Shown here piece by piece: positions 27,238 to 35,613 of a DNA stretch of 64,000 nucleotides. The DNA lies in assembly GCF_021726475.1 (NCBI RefSeq), contig NZ_JAKJRU010000006.1, forward strand, positions 248,001-312,000, given 5' to 3'. The DNA comes from Pseudomonas oligotrophica. Lineage in GTDB: Bacteria > Pseudomonadota > Gammaproteobacteria > Pseudomonadales > Pseudomonadaceae. The translations under genes and the position numbers were made by a program. Under the pieces are notes generated by a model. That model saw nothing but the letters and a program-made list of their open reading frames with translations. It had not been told where the DNA came from and did not search any database. Each line of letters opens with the position of its first letter. Position 1 is the first letter of the stretch.

Positions 27238-29256
27238 TCAGAACGTCAGCCGCACGCCCAGGGTCAGGTTGCGCCCGGGCAGCAGCACCTCGTCCTTGAT
27301 GAAGGAGCTGTGCTGGCGGGCCTTCTCGTCGAGCAGGTTGCTGGCCTTTAGGTAGACGAGATAGTCGGCCTGCTCGAGCGATCCGCCATGGCTCAGCCCG
27401 GCGCCGAGCATGTTGTAGCCGCCGGTCTCGGTCTCGTGGTCGGCCAGCCGGTCCTGGCGCTGCACGCGATAGAACTCCAGCTGGCCGTCGAGCGCCATGC
27501 CGAATCGCTGTTCCAGGCGCACCCCGAGCCGGTCGGCGGGGATACGTGGCAGGTCGCCGCCACCGTCGCGCAGCTTGCCGCGCACATGGTCGCCGAACAG
27601 GGTGAAGGCAGTGGCATCGGTGGCCTGGAAGCGCAGCTCGCCCTCGGCGCCGGTGAGCACGGCGTCCTGCTGGCGGTACTCGATCTCGCGATAGCCTTCG
27701 CCGATGTCATGGCCGGTGTCGGCCGCGTAGATGAAGTCAGCCACCTGGTTGCGGAAAAGGCTGAGGCTGAAAGTGGTGCGCCCGGCGAGCTTGCGCAGCG
27801 TCAGCTCGGCGTTATGCGAGGTTTCCTCGCCGAGCGCCAGGTTGCCCAGTTCCACGGTGCGGGTCGCCGCGTGCGGGCCGTTGGCGTAGAGCTCCTCGGC
27901 GGTCGGCAGGCGCTGCGCGCGCGACAGCGAGAAGCCGAGCGAATACTGCGGGGCGAAGCTCCAGACGGCACCGGCGGAGATCGAGGTGCCGCGGTGATCG
28001 GTATCCGCCCGGCCGTCGGCGCCGATATCCTGCCACTCGTGGCGCAGGCCGAGTTCGTAGCGCCAGGCGCCAGCGGTGTATTCCTCGAGCAGGAACAGGC
28101 CGTGGTTGCGGGTCAGCGTGGCCGGTACGTAGGCCTCCTCGCCGAGCGCTGCGAAGTCGCGGCGCAGGGTCTGCCCGCCGATCACACCGCGCCAGCCGAG
28201 CAGCGGCTGGTGGGTGAGTTCCAGGCGCAGGTCGCTGGCATCGTTGCTGAAGCGCGTGCCGACCTCGCCGCCTTCGATCTCCCGATGCCGGTACTGGCTG
28301 TGGCCGGCCCGCAGGCGCGCCCGCTCGAAGCCGGGCAGCGGATCGTCGAGTTCGCCGCGCAGATCCCAGCGCTGCTGGTGCATGTCGATATAGGGTACGC
28401 CGCCGGCTTCGTCCTCGTGATCCTCGCCCTCATCTTCTTCGTCGTGTTCACCACAGTGCCAGTCGCTGCCATCGAGATGGCATTCGGCGTGTTCGTGGCC
28501 GAGCAGGCCGTAGCGGTTGTTCTGCTCGCTGTAGGCCGCACCGAGGTAGCCGCGCTCGCCGATGTAGCTGGCACCCAGGCTGAAGCTGTCGGTGTCGTTG
28601 TAGGCGCCTGGCTGCTCGCCCGGCGCCGCGGGAATCTCGTAGGGCTCGGCCTGGCGCTTGCTGCCCTCGGCGCGGACCGCGAAGTTGCCGCTGCCGGCGG
28701 TGATGCCGAACACGCCGGCCCCCTCCTCGGCGACGCTGTTGGCGCGCAGCTCCAGTTCGCCTTCGTAGCCCTTCTCGGGGACGTAGGTGGGGATCTTGCG
28801 GTCGATCACGTTGACCACCCCGCCGATGGCGCCGCCGCCGTACAGCAACGTCACCGGCCCCTTGAGCACCTCGATGCGCTCGGCCAGCAGCGGCTCGCTG
28901 AGCACCGCATGGTCCGGGCTGATGGTGGACGCGTCGAGCAGCTCCGCGCCATCGCTCAGCACCTTGACCCGTGCGCCATCCAGACCGCGAATCACCGGCC
29001 GAGCGGCGCCGGCGCCGAAACCGCTGGAGCGCACGCCCGGCAGCGACTCCAGCGACTCGCCGAGAGTCGCTTCACGGCGCAGCACCAGCTCATCGCCGGC
29101 GAGCACCTGTGCGGCGGTGGTCATCTCGCTGCTCGCGCTGCCCAGCGCGCTGGCGCTGACCACGTCGGGCGCCAGTTGCAGTGGCTCGCCGGCCAGCGCT
29201 ACGGGCGCTGTCGCCAGGCCGAGGGCCAGGGCCAGGGGGTTCAACTTCGGGTGCAT
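27238..29256 (-). CDS. znuD: TonB-dependent receptor, ZnuD-like zinc receptor (672 aa)
   Basis: An outer-membrane barrel with a signal peptide to about residue 22, a plug domain (about 28-155, with LPGVRSSGFGAGAARPVIRG and ERIEVLKGPVTLLYGGGA) and a barrel ending in the terminal F of LGVRLTF. Residues 254-284, in a predicted external loop, hold six His, two Cys and many Asp/Glu, as in the zinc-capturing loop of Neisseria ZnuD. A Zur-like operator lies 83 bases upstream, which supports zinc uptake. P. aeruginosa PA0781 occupies the same neighbourhood. Energy would come from TonB-ExbB-ExbD encoded elsewhere. Confidence 0.85.
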   Translation of the reverse strand: MHPKLNPLALALGLATAPVALAGEPLQLAPDVVSASALGSASSEMTTAAQVLAGDELVLRREATLGESLESLPGVRSSGFGAGAARPVIRGLDGARVKVLSDGAELLDASTISPDHAVLSEPLLAERIEVLKGPVTLLYGGGAIGGVVNVIDRKIPTYVPEKGYEGELELRANSVAEEGAGVFGITAGSGNFAVRAEGSKRQAEPYEIPAAPGEQPGAYNDTDSFSLGASYIGERGYLGAAYSEQNNRYGLLGHEHAECHLDGSDWHCGEHDEEDEGEDHEDEAGGVPYIDMHQQRWDLRGELDDPLPGFERARLRAGHSQYRHREIEGGEVGTRFSNDASDLRLELTHQPLLGWRGVIGGQTLRRDFAALGEEAYVPATLTRNHGLFLLEEYTAGAWRYELGLRHEWQDIGADGRADTDHRGTSISAGAVWSFAPQYSLGFSLSRAQRLPTAEELYANGPHAATRTVELGNLALGEETSHNAELTLRKLAGRTTFSLSLFRNQVADFIYAADTGHDIGEGYREIEYRQQDAVLTGAEGELRFQATDATAFTLFGDHVRGKLRDGGGDLPRIPADRLGVRLEQRFGMALDGQLEFYRVQRQDRLADHETETGGYNMLGAGLSHGGSLEQADYLVYLKASNLLDEKARQHSSFIKDEVLLPGRNLTLGVRLTF

Positions 29257-29335
29257 GCGACTCTCCTGTTCGTCTCGAAACCACCAGCCGGGGCGGCCAA
29301 GCGAAGCCGCCGGTCGGCAGGGGGCGGAGAATCTA

Positions 29336-29356
29336 GCATGTTATATCGTAACACTT
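29336..29356. promoter_or_regulatory. Zur-like operator in the TonB-receptor / DUF3203 divergent region
   Basis: The core TGTTATATCGTAACA at 29339-29353 is a near-perfect dyad that fits the gammaproteobacterial Zur pattern ATGTTATA..ATAACAT. It lies 83 bases upstream of the receptor start and 88 bases upstream of the DUF3203 start, so it could repress both when zinc is sufficient. Confidence 0.65.
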
Positions 29357-29440
29357 AAGCGCTATTTGCCCGGCTCGACAACCTCTGCCGCCCTGGCTGG
29401 TCCCACCTTCATAGCCGCAACGAAAACAGGAGGCTCAGCC

Positions 29441-29665
29441 ATGGCTGTCGAAATCGATACCACCACCGGGACCTGCGTCATCACCGTCAACGGCCAACCG
29501 CACCGTGGGGCGATCGGCGATGCGCGCATCACCACCGACCCGCAGGCGCGAATGTCCGAGCTGCATCTGGACGGCCACCGGCTGCACCTGCCCGAGGACG
29601 AGGCCGAGCACCTGATTGCCGCCGGCGCGACCGATGACCGTTCCAACCTGATTGCCGACGACTGA
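29441..29665 (+). CDS. DUF3203 family protein (74 aa)
   Basis: A small acidic soluble protein, MAVEIDTTTGTCVITVNGQ at the start, with five His clustered at HLDGHRLHLPEDEAEHL (about 46-62). It resembles the Pseudomonas-specific DUF3203 family, for which I know no role. The start at 29441 has an excellent ribosome site (AGGAGG) eight bases upstream; a much longer open frame reaching back into the receptor gene is spurious. It is divergent from the zinc receptor across the Zur-like box. Confidence 0.75.
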   Translation: MAVEIDTTTGTCVITVNGQPHRGAIGDARITTDPQARMSELHLDGHRLHLPEDEAEHLIAAGATDDRSNLIADD

Positions 29666-29676
29666 GCCCGGCAACG

Positions 29677-29704
29677 AAAAAGCCCCGGCGAACCGGGGCT
29701 TTTT
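29677..29704. terminator. Bidirectional terminator between DUF3203 and putP
   Basis: A 12-bp stem (AAAAAGCCCCGG / CCGGGGCTTTTT) with a CGAA loop. The flanking A and T runs make it a good intrinsic terminator in both directions, and it lies between two convergent stop codons (29665 and 29723). Confidence 0.9.
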
Positions 29705-29722
29705 CGGGTACTGCCGTGGGCG

Positions 29723-31207
29723 TCAGCCGGCGTGATAGTCGGCGTCGGCTTCCTCGAAGCGCTTGACGATGCTCGCGCTCGGCGCCGGGCCCATCTTGCT
29801 GAAGACGAAGATGGCCAGGCTGGCGAGGATGAAGCCCGGGATGATCTCGTACAGGCCCAGGCCGATGAACTCCTTCCACACCACCACGGTGACGGCACCG
29901 ACCAGCATGCCGGCCAGCGCGCCGTTGCGGGTCATGCCCTTCCACAGCAGCGAGATCAGCACTACCGGGCCGAACGCCGCGCCGAAGCCGGCCCAGGCGT
30001 AGGAGACCAGGCCCAGCACCTTGCTCTCGGGATTCGAGGCGATGCCGATGGCGATCAGCGCGATCAGCAGCACCATCGCCCGGCCAACCCAGACCAGCTC
30101 ACGCTGCGAGGCGTTCTTGCGCAGCATGGCCTTGTAGAAGTCCTGGGTCAGGGCGCTGGAGCTGACCAGCAGCTGGGCGCTGAGGGTGCTCATCACCGCT
30201 GCCAGCACGCCGGAGAGGATCAGGCCGGCGATCCAGGGGTTGAAGAGAATCTTGGTCAGCTCGAGGAACACCCGCTCGCCGTTGGCGCTGACCGGGCCGG
30301 CCAGGTCCGGATGATCGGCGAAGTAGGCGATGCCGAAGAAGCCCACCGCCACCGCGCCGGCGAGGGTCAGGATCATCCAGGTCATGCCGATGCGCCGGGC
30401 GTTGGGGATGGTGCGGACCGAGTCGGCCGCCATGAAGCGCACCAGGATGTGCGGCTGGCCGAAGTAGCCCAGGCCCCAGGCCAGCAGCGAGATGATGGCG
30501 ACGAAGCTGAGCCCGCGGAACATGTCGAAGTTGGCCGGATTCTGCGCCTCGATGGTGGCCATCACCGAATCCATGTCGCCGAGCGCCAGGATGACGAACA
30601 GCGGAGTGATCAACAGGGCGAAGATCATCAGCGTGGCCTGCACGGTGTCGGTCCAGCTGACCGCGAGGAAGCCGCCGATGAACACGTAGAGGATGGTCGC
30701 TGCCGCGCCGACCCACAGGGCGGTCGAGTACTCCAGGCCGAAGGTCGATTCGAACAGGCGCGCACCGGCGACCACGCCCGAGGCGCAATAGATGGTGAAG
30801 AACACCAGGATCACCAGCGCCGAGAAGATCCGCAGCATGCGGCTCTCGTCCTCGAACCGGTGGGAGAAGTAGTCCGGCAGGGTCAGCGCGTTGTGGTTGT
30901 GCTCGGTATGCACGCGCAGGCGTCCGGCGACGAACAGCCAGTTGAGCCAGGCACCGGCGATCAGGCCGATGGCGATCCAGCTTTCCGAAAGGCCGGAGAC
31001 GAATACCGCACCGGGCAGGCCCATCAGCAGCCAGCCGCTCATGTCCGAGGCGCCGGCCGACAGCGCGGTGACGAAGCTGCCGAGGCTGCGGCCACCGAGG
31101 ATGTAATCGGAGAAGTTGTTGGTGGCGCGATAGGCCATCAGGCCAATCAGGATCATCGCCGCGATGTAGATCACGAACGTGATCAGGGTGGGTGTTGTGA
31201 CGCTCAT
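29723..31207 (-). CDS. putP: Sodium/proline symporter PutP (494 aa)
   Basis: A sodium:solute symporter with about thirteen helices. The sodium and proline site helix reads GGRSLGSFVTALSAGASDMSGW near 38-59, the SSS signature region lies near 155-200, and helix 9 has SGVLAAVMSTLSAQLLVSSSAL near 330-350. It brings in L-proline for PutA. It lies downstream of putA on the same strand with a 187-base gap, so it may have its own promoter as well as read-through. Confidence 0.94.
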   Translation of the reverse strand: MSVTTPTLITFVIYIAAMILIGLMAYRATNNFSDYILGGRSLGSFVTALSAGASDMSGWLLMGLPGAVFVSGLSESWIAIGLIAGAWLNWLFVAGRLRVHTEHNHNALTLPDYFSHRFEDESRMLRIFSALVILVFFTIYCASGVVAGARLFESTFGLEYSTALWVGAAATILYVFIGGFLAVSWTDTVQATLMIFALLITPLFVILALGDMDSVMATIEAQNPANFDMFRGLSFVAIISLLAWGLGYFGQPHILVRFMAADSVRTIPNARRIGMTWMILTLAGAVAVGFFGIAYFADHPDLAGPVSANGERVFLELTKILFNPWIAGLILSGVLAAVMSTLSAQLLVSSSALTQDFYKAMLRKNASQRELVWVGRAMVLLIALIAIGIASNPESKVLGLVSYAWAGFGAAFGPVVLISLLWKGMTRNGALAGMLVGAVTVVVWKEFIGLGLYEIIPGFILASLAIFVFSKMGPAPSASIVKRFEEADADYHAG

Positions 31208-31394
31208 TTGTTGTCCCTCGTTAGTTGTTGTTCGATGGGAACGACGGTAGATGCCGCTCCCATCTTGGCAGAGGGCGACGGCTAGGACGCCATCACCGGG
31301 GGCAGGTCAACGGAACCTGCCAATGGCGCAAGAGCGTGCGCCAGTGTGCTGTTGTTGTTGTCCGGCCGGCGGTATGGGCCGCCGGCCGATAGCC

Positions 31395-34300
31395 TCAGTC
31401 GTCGCCCAGCGAGAGCAACGAGGCATTGCCTCCCACTGCCGTGGTGTTGGTCGACGTGGTGCGCTCGTTGACGAAACGCAGCAGGTAGCTCGGACCACCG
31501 GCCTTCGGGCCGGTACCGGACAACCCGCAACCGCCGAACGGCTGGACCCCGACCACCGCGCCCACCTGGTTGCGGTTGACGTAGAGGTTGCCGACGCGCG
31601 CCAGGCGCTCGATGCGCTCGGCGGTCTCCTCGTTGCGGCTGTGCACGCCCAGGGTCAGGCCGTAGCCGGTGGCGTTGATCGCCGCGACCACGTTGTCCAA
31701 ATCGGCGGCATCGTAACGCACTACGTGCAGAACCGGGCCGAAATGCTCCTTCTTGAGCTCGGCGATGCCGCCGATCTCGAAGGCCACCGGCGCCACGAAG
31801 TAGCCCTCGTGCTGCGGCAGGCGCGCCTCGGCGATCAGGCGTCCCTGGGCCTTGAGCGATTCGATGTGCGCCAGCAGGCCGTCGCGGGCCTCCTGGTCGA
31901 TCACCGGGCCGACATCGCTTTCGCGCAGGTGCGTCGGGCCGACCTTCAGCTCGGCCATCGCGCCCTTGATCAGCTCGATCACCCGGTCGGCGATGTCGCG
32001 CTGCACGTAGAGCACGCGCAGCGCCGAGCAACGCTGGCCGGCGCTGGTGAAGGCCGAGGCCAGGGCGTCCTTGACCACCTGCTCGGGCAGCGCGGTGGAG
32101 TCGACGATCATCGCGTTCTGCCCGCCGGTCTCGGCGATCAGGGTGGCGATCGGGCCCTCCTTCTCGGCCAGCTGGCGGTTGATGATCCGCGCGGTATCGG
32201 TCGAACCGGTGAAGCACACGCCCGCCACGCGCGGGTCACGGCAGAACACCGCGCCCAGGGTCGCACCGTCGCCCGGCAGCAGGGCGATGACATCCTTCGG
32301 CAGGCCGGCCTCGAACATCAGTTCCAGGGCACGCGCGGCGATCAGGCTGGTCTGTTCGGCGGGCTTGGCCAGCACGGTGTTGCCGGCGACCAGCGCCGCG
32401 GTGATCTGGCCCAGGTAGATGGCCAGCGGGAAGTTCCACGGGCTGACGCAGACGAACACGCCGCGCCCCTCGTGGAACAGCTCGTTGCGCTCGCCGGTCG
32501 GGCCCTTGAGCTCCGCACGACCGAGTTTCAGCCGCGCCTGCTGCGCGTAGTAGCGGCAGAAATCCACCGCTTCGCGCACCTCGTCGATGCCGTCCTGCAG
32601 GGACTTGCCGGCCTCCAGCGTGCACAGCGCCATCAGCTCGGCGCGGTTGGCCTCGAGCAGGTCGCCGATGCGCTCGAGAATCGCCGCGCGCTGCTCAACC
32701 GGTGTGGCATTCCAGCGCGGCCAGGCCGCGGCCAGGCCGTCGAGCGCCTGGCGCGCCTGGTCGGCCGAGGCGAACTGCGCCGTGCCGACGATCTTGCTCA
32801 GTTCGTAGGGGCAACGCACCTGTTGCGGCGTACCGGCCAGGCGCTGGCCGCCAATCACCGGGGCGGCCTGCCACTGGCGGTCGAGGAAGGGGCGGTAGGC
32901 GTCCGCCAGCGAGTCCCACTGTTGCTGGATGTTCATATTGATTCCCTGCGAATTCTTGCGGTCGCCGAACAGCGCCCGGGGCGATGGAATGCGTGGATTG
33001 CCGGGGCTGGCGAACCGGCGCAGCTGGGTGACCGGATGATCGATCAGCGATTCGACCGGCACCCGCGGATCGACCAGCTGATGCACGAAGGATGAGTTGG
33101 CGCCGTTTTCCAGCAGCCGGCGGACCAGGTACGGCAGCAAATCCTTGTGCGCACCGACCGGGGCGTAGATGCGCACGTTCTGCCGGTACTGCTCGAGCAC
33201 CGTGTCGTACAGCGCATCGCCCATGCCATGCAGGCGCTGGAACTCGAACTCGCGCGGCTCGCCGAGCTGCTCGACCATGTCGAGGATGCAGCTGACGGTG
33301 TGCGCGTTGTGGCTGGCGAACTGCGGGTAGATCACCCCGCGGGTGTGCTCGGAGAGCAGGTAGCGCGCGCAGGCCAGGTACGAGGTGTCGGTGCCTTCCT
33401 TGCGGGTGTACACCGGGTAGCCGTCCAGGCCCTGGACCTGGCACTGCTTGATCTCGCTGTCCCAGTAGGCGCCCTTGACCAGGCGCAGCGGGATGCGCGC
33501 ACCGAGTTCGCGGCCGAGCAGCGTCAGCCAGACCAGCACCGGCAGGCAGCGCTTGGAATAGGCCTGCACCACCAGGCCGAACTCGCCCCAGCCGGCGATG
33601 GCCGGGTCGCGCATGAGTTTTTCGAAGAGTTCGAGCGACAGCTCCAGGCGGTCGGCCTCCTCGGCGTCGATGGTGATGCCGACATCCAGGCGGCGGGCCA
33701 GAATGGCCAGGTCGCGCACGCTGGCGAACAGCTCGGTCAGCACGCGCTCGCGCTGGGCGACCTCGTAGCGCGGGTGCAGCGCCGACAGCTTGATCGAGAC
33801 CGACGGGCGCGGGCCCTTGCCGACCTGCGGCTCGGCGCCGACGGTTTCCACCGCCTGGCGGTAGTCGGCCATGTACTTGGCCGCGTCCGCCTCGGTCAGC
33901 GCCGCCTCGCCGAGCATGTCGAACGAGTAGGTGTAGCCCTTCTCGCGCTCGGGGCGGCCGTTCTTCAGCGCCTCGGCGATGCTGCGGCCGAGCACGAACT
34001 GCTTGCCCATCAGCTTCATCGCCTGGTTCATCGCCGCGCGGATGACCGGCTCGCCGGAACGCTTGATCAGCCGGCCGATGACGTTCTTCGGCCGACCGTC
34101 GGTGGCCTGCGGGTCGACCACCTTGCCGGTCATCACCAGGCCCCAGGCGGCGAAGTTGACCAGCACGTTGTCGCTCTGGCCCAGGTGACGCTCCCATTCG
34201 GCGGCACCGAGCTTGTCGCGGATCAGCGCATCGGCGGTGGCCGGGTCCGGCACGCGCAGCAGCGCCTCGGCCAGGCACATCAGCATCAGCCCTTCCTGGG

Positions 34301-34553
34301 TGTCCAGGCTGTACTGGCGCAGCAGCGCATCGAGGGTATCGACTGCATTATCGCGGCTGCGCACGGCCTGGATCAGCGCCCGGGCACGCTCGCGGATACG
34401 TGCCACGCCGGCCTCGCCGGGGTCGGCAAGCTGCAGCAGTTGGTCGAGATAGGCGCCTTCGTCGACGCTGTAGTTGGCGCTGACGAGGGGCAGGAATTCA
34501 GCGGCTTTGAGGCTGGCGAAGCTATCGCCGAGCACCTGACTGGCTTGGAACAT
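31395..34553 (-). CDS. putA: Bifunctional proline dehydrogenase / P5C dehydrogenase PutA (1052 aa)
   Basis: Oxidises proline to glutamate in two steps. The FAD-dependent proline dehydrogenase barrel spans about 150-490 (SIKLSALHPRYE, LRLVKGAYWDSEIK, FASHNAHTV) and the NAD-dependent aldehyde dehydrogenase about 545-1045, with the catalytic cysteine near 843 in SAGQRCSALR and the glutamate in ETGGQNAM. Unlike the ~1,315-residue trifunctional PutA of E. coli or P. putida, it has no N-terminal ribbon-helix-helix domain; the start MFQASQVLG matches the short P. aeruginosa form, so it is not truncated. It cannot be its own repressor; PruR next to it likely controls it. Confidence 0.95.
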   Translation of the reverse strand: MFQASQVLGDSFASLKAAEFLPLVSANYSVDEGAYLDQLLQLADPGEAGVARIRERARALIQAVRSRDNAVDTLDALLRQYSLDTQEGLMLMCLAEALLRVPDPATADALIRDKLGAAEWERHLGQSDNVLVNFAAWGLVMTGKVVDPQATDGRPKNVIGRLIKRSGEPVIRAAMNQAMKLMGKQFVLGRSIAEALKNGRPEREKGYTYSFDMLGEAALTEADAAKYMADYRQAVETVGAEPQVGKGPRPSVSIKLSALHPRYEVAQRERVLTELFASVRDLAILARRLDVGITIDAEEADRLELSLELFEKLMRDPAIAGWGEFGLVVQAYSKRCLPVLVWLTLLGRELGARIPLRLVKGAYWDSEIKQCQVQGLDGYPVYTRKEGTDTSYLACARYLLSEHTRGVIYPQFASHNAHTVSCILDMVEQLGEPREFEFQRLHGMGDALYDTVLEQYRQNVRIYAPVGAHKDLLPYLVRRLLENGANSSFVHQLVDPRVPVESLIDHPVTQLRRFASPGNPRIPSPRALFGDRKNSQGINMNIQQQWDSLADAYRPFLDRQWQAAPVIGGQRLAGTPQQVRCPYELSKIVGTAQFASADQARQALDGLAAAWPRWNATPVEQRAAILERIGDLLEANRAELMALCTLEAGKSLQDGIDEVREAVDFCRYYAQQARLKLGRAELKGPTGERNELFHEGRGVFVCVSPWNFPLAIYLGQITAALVAGNTVLAKPAEQTSLIAARALELMFEAGLPKDVIALLPGDGATLGAVFCRDPRVAGVCFTGSTDTARIINRQLAEKEGPIATLIAETGGQNAMIVDSTALPEQVVKDALASAFTSAGQRCSALRVLYVQRDIADRVIELIKGAMAELKVGPTHLRESDVGPVIDQEARDGLLAHIESLKAQGRLIAEARLPQHEGYFVAPVAFEIGGIAELKKEHFGPVLHVVRYDAADLDNVVAAINATGYGLTLGVHSRNEETAERIERLARVGNLYVNRNQVGAVVGVQPFGGCGLSGTGPKAGGPSYLLRFVNERTTSTNTTAVGGNASLLSLGDD

Positions 34554-34735
34554 CGCGCCGCTCCTCCGTTGGTGGTTGATGTTATTAGGTCTAGCCCAGC
34601 GCGGCGCAGGCGGGATCGCCCTCTGGCCGGCAAGGCGAGCGGTAGCGAAATGTAAAGGCAGGGATGCGCGGCGATCTTGCGTAAAGCTACGGTTTTTTTA
34701 CAGAAGACTCGGGAAGCTCATGGCCCCGTGCGGGC

Positions 34736-35488
34736 TCAGTGGTCGGCCTTGCGCAGGCGTCGGGGTGTCAGGCCCAGGTAGCGGCGGGTCGCGGTGGTCA
34801 GCGCGCTCTGGCTGGAGAAGCCGCACTCCTCGGCGATCCGCGCCAGCGGCAGCGGCGTGGCGCGCAGCAGGTGTGCGGCGCGGTCGAGGCGGCTCTTGAG
34901 CAGGTACTGGTGCGGCGTCAGGCCGACGGCATCCTTGAACTGCACGTGGAAATGGCTCGGGCTCAGGCAGGCCACCTGGGCCAACTCGGCGACGGTGATG
35001 CGCCGGGCCAGGTTGTCGCGGATATGCGCATCCAGGCGCTCGAAGTTCAGCGGGCCGACCGGCCGCTGGCGCTGCTCGCCGAACAGGCGCAGGTGCAATG
35101 CGCGCAGCAGCACGCCCCCCAGGGCGCGGGCCAGCAGCGGGTCGTCGCCGTAGCGGGCGAGTTCCGCCTCGGCGTAGGCCAGCAGGTGCTGGAAGTCGGC
35201 ATCCAGCGCCGGGTAGCGCGGCGCCTCGAACAGGCGGGCCAGCAGTTCGGGATCGTCGAGGTCGTCATGCTCGTCGAGGTCGATGATCAGCATGCGGTTG
35301 TCGCCCACCCCGGCGAAACCGTGGTCCGCGTCGCCCGGCACCACGCAGGCGCGCATGCGGCAGACCTCGCCACCCGAGCCGTTGACCTCGAATTCGGCGC
35401 GCCCGGCGACCGACATCACCAGCTGGTGATAGTCGTGGGCGTGCTTGTGGGCCTGATCGTCCAGGCGAATCAGTCGGGCGTTGAGCAT
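34736..35488 (-). CDS. pruR: AraC-family regulator of proline catabolism, PruR-like (250 aa)
   Basis: An N-terminal cupin-like ligand domain (about 5-80, DQAHKHAHDYHQLVMSVAGRAEF) and a C-terminal pair of helix-turn-helices (about 150-250, with LSPSHFHVQFKDAVGLTPHQYLL). In P. aeruginosa PruR activates putA and putP in response to proline. GAGGTG precedes the ATG at 35488 by seven bases; in-frame starts further upstream would run through the asrA promoter. It precedes putA on the same strand, separated by 182 bases that should hold the putA control region. Confidence 0.87.
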   Translation of the reverse strand: MLNARLIRLDDQAHKHAHDYHQLVMSVAGRAEFEVNGSGGEVCRMRACVVPGDADHGFAGVGDNRMLIIDLDEHDDLDDPELLARLFEAPRYPALDADFQHLLAYAEAELARYGDDPLLARALGGVLLRALHLRLFGEQRQRPVGPLNFERLDAHIRDNLARRITVAELAQVACLSPSHFHVQFKDAVGLTPHQYLLKSRLDRAAHLLRATPLPLARIAEECGFSSQSALTTATRRYLGLTPRRLRKADH

Positions 35489-35555
35489 GGCAAGGCACCT
35501 CGGGCGTCCGGGCACTGTAACGAAACTGCCGGACCGCCGCCATGCCCGGGCGGGA

Positions 35556-35584
35556 TTGAAATCACCGGCCCGACTACCCATCTT
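35556..35584 (+). promoter_or_regulatory. Sigma-32 (RpoH)-like heat-shock promoter of asrA
   Basis: TTGAAA at 35556-35561, a 15-base spacer and CCCATCTT at 35577-35584, compared with the RpoH consensus CTTGAAA-N11-16-CCCCATNT. Transcription would begin near 35591, some 23 bases before the protease start codon. Confidence 0.62.
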
Positions 35585-35613
35585 GATCGGCAAGTCCCCC
35601 TGTCAGGTGCCGC

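Noticed and set aside
31330-31394. Terminator after putA (GGCCGGCGG / CCGCCGGCC hairpin)
   Set aside because: A stem is present, but on the minus strand it is followed by an ACAACAACA tract, not T residues, so I do not list it as a terminator.
31395-34553. PutA as a truncated or frameshifted gene
   Set aside because: The length and start match the short P. aeruginosa PutA; the upstream 182 bases contain no remnant of a DNA-binding domain in any frame.
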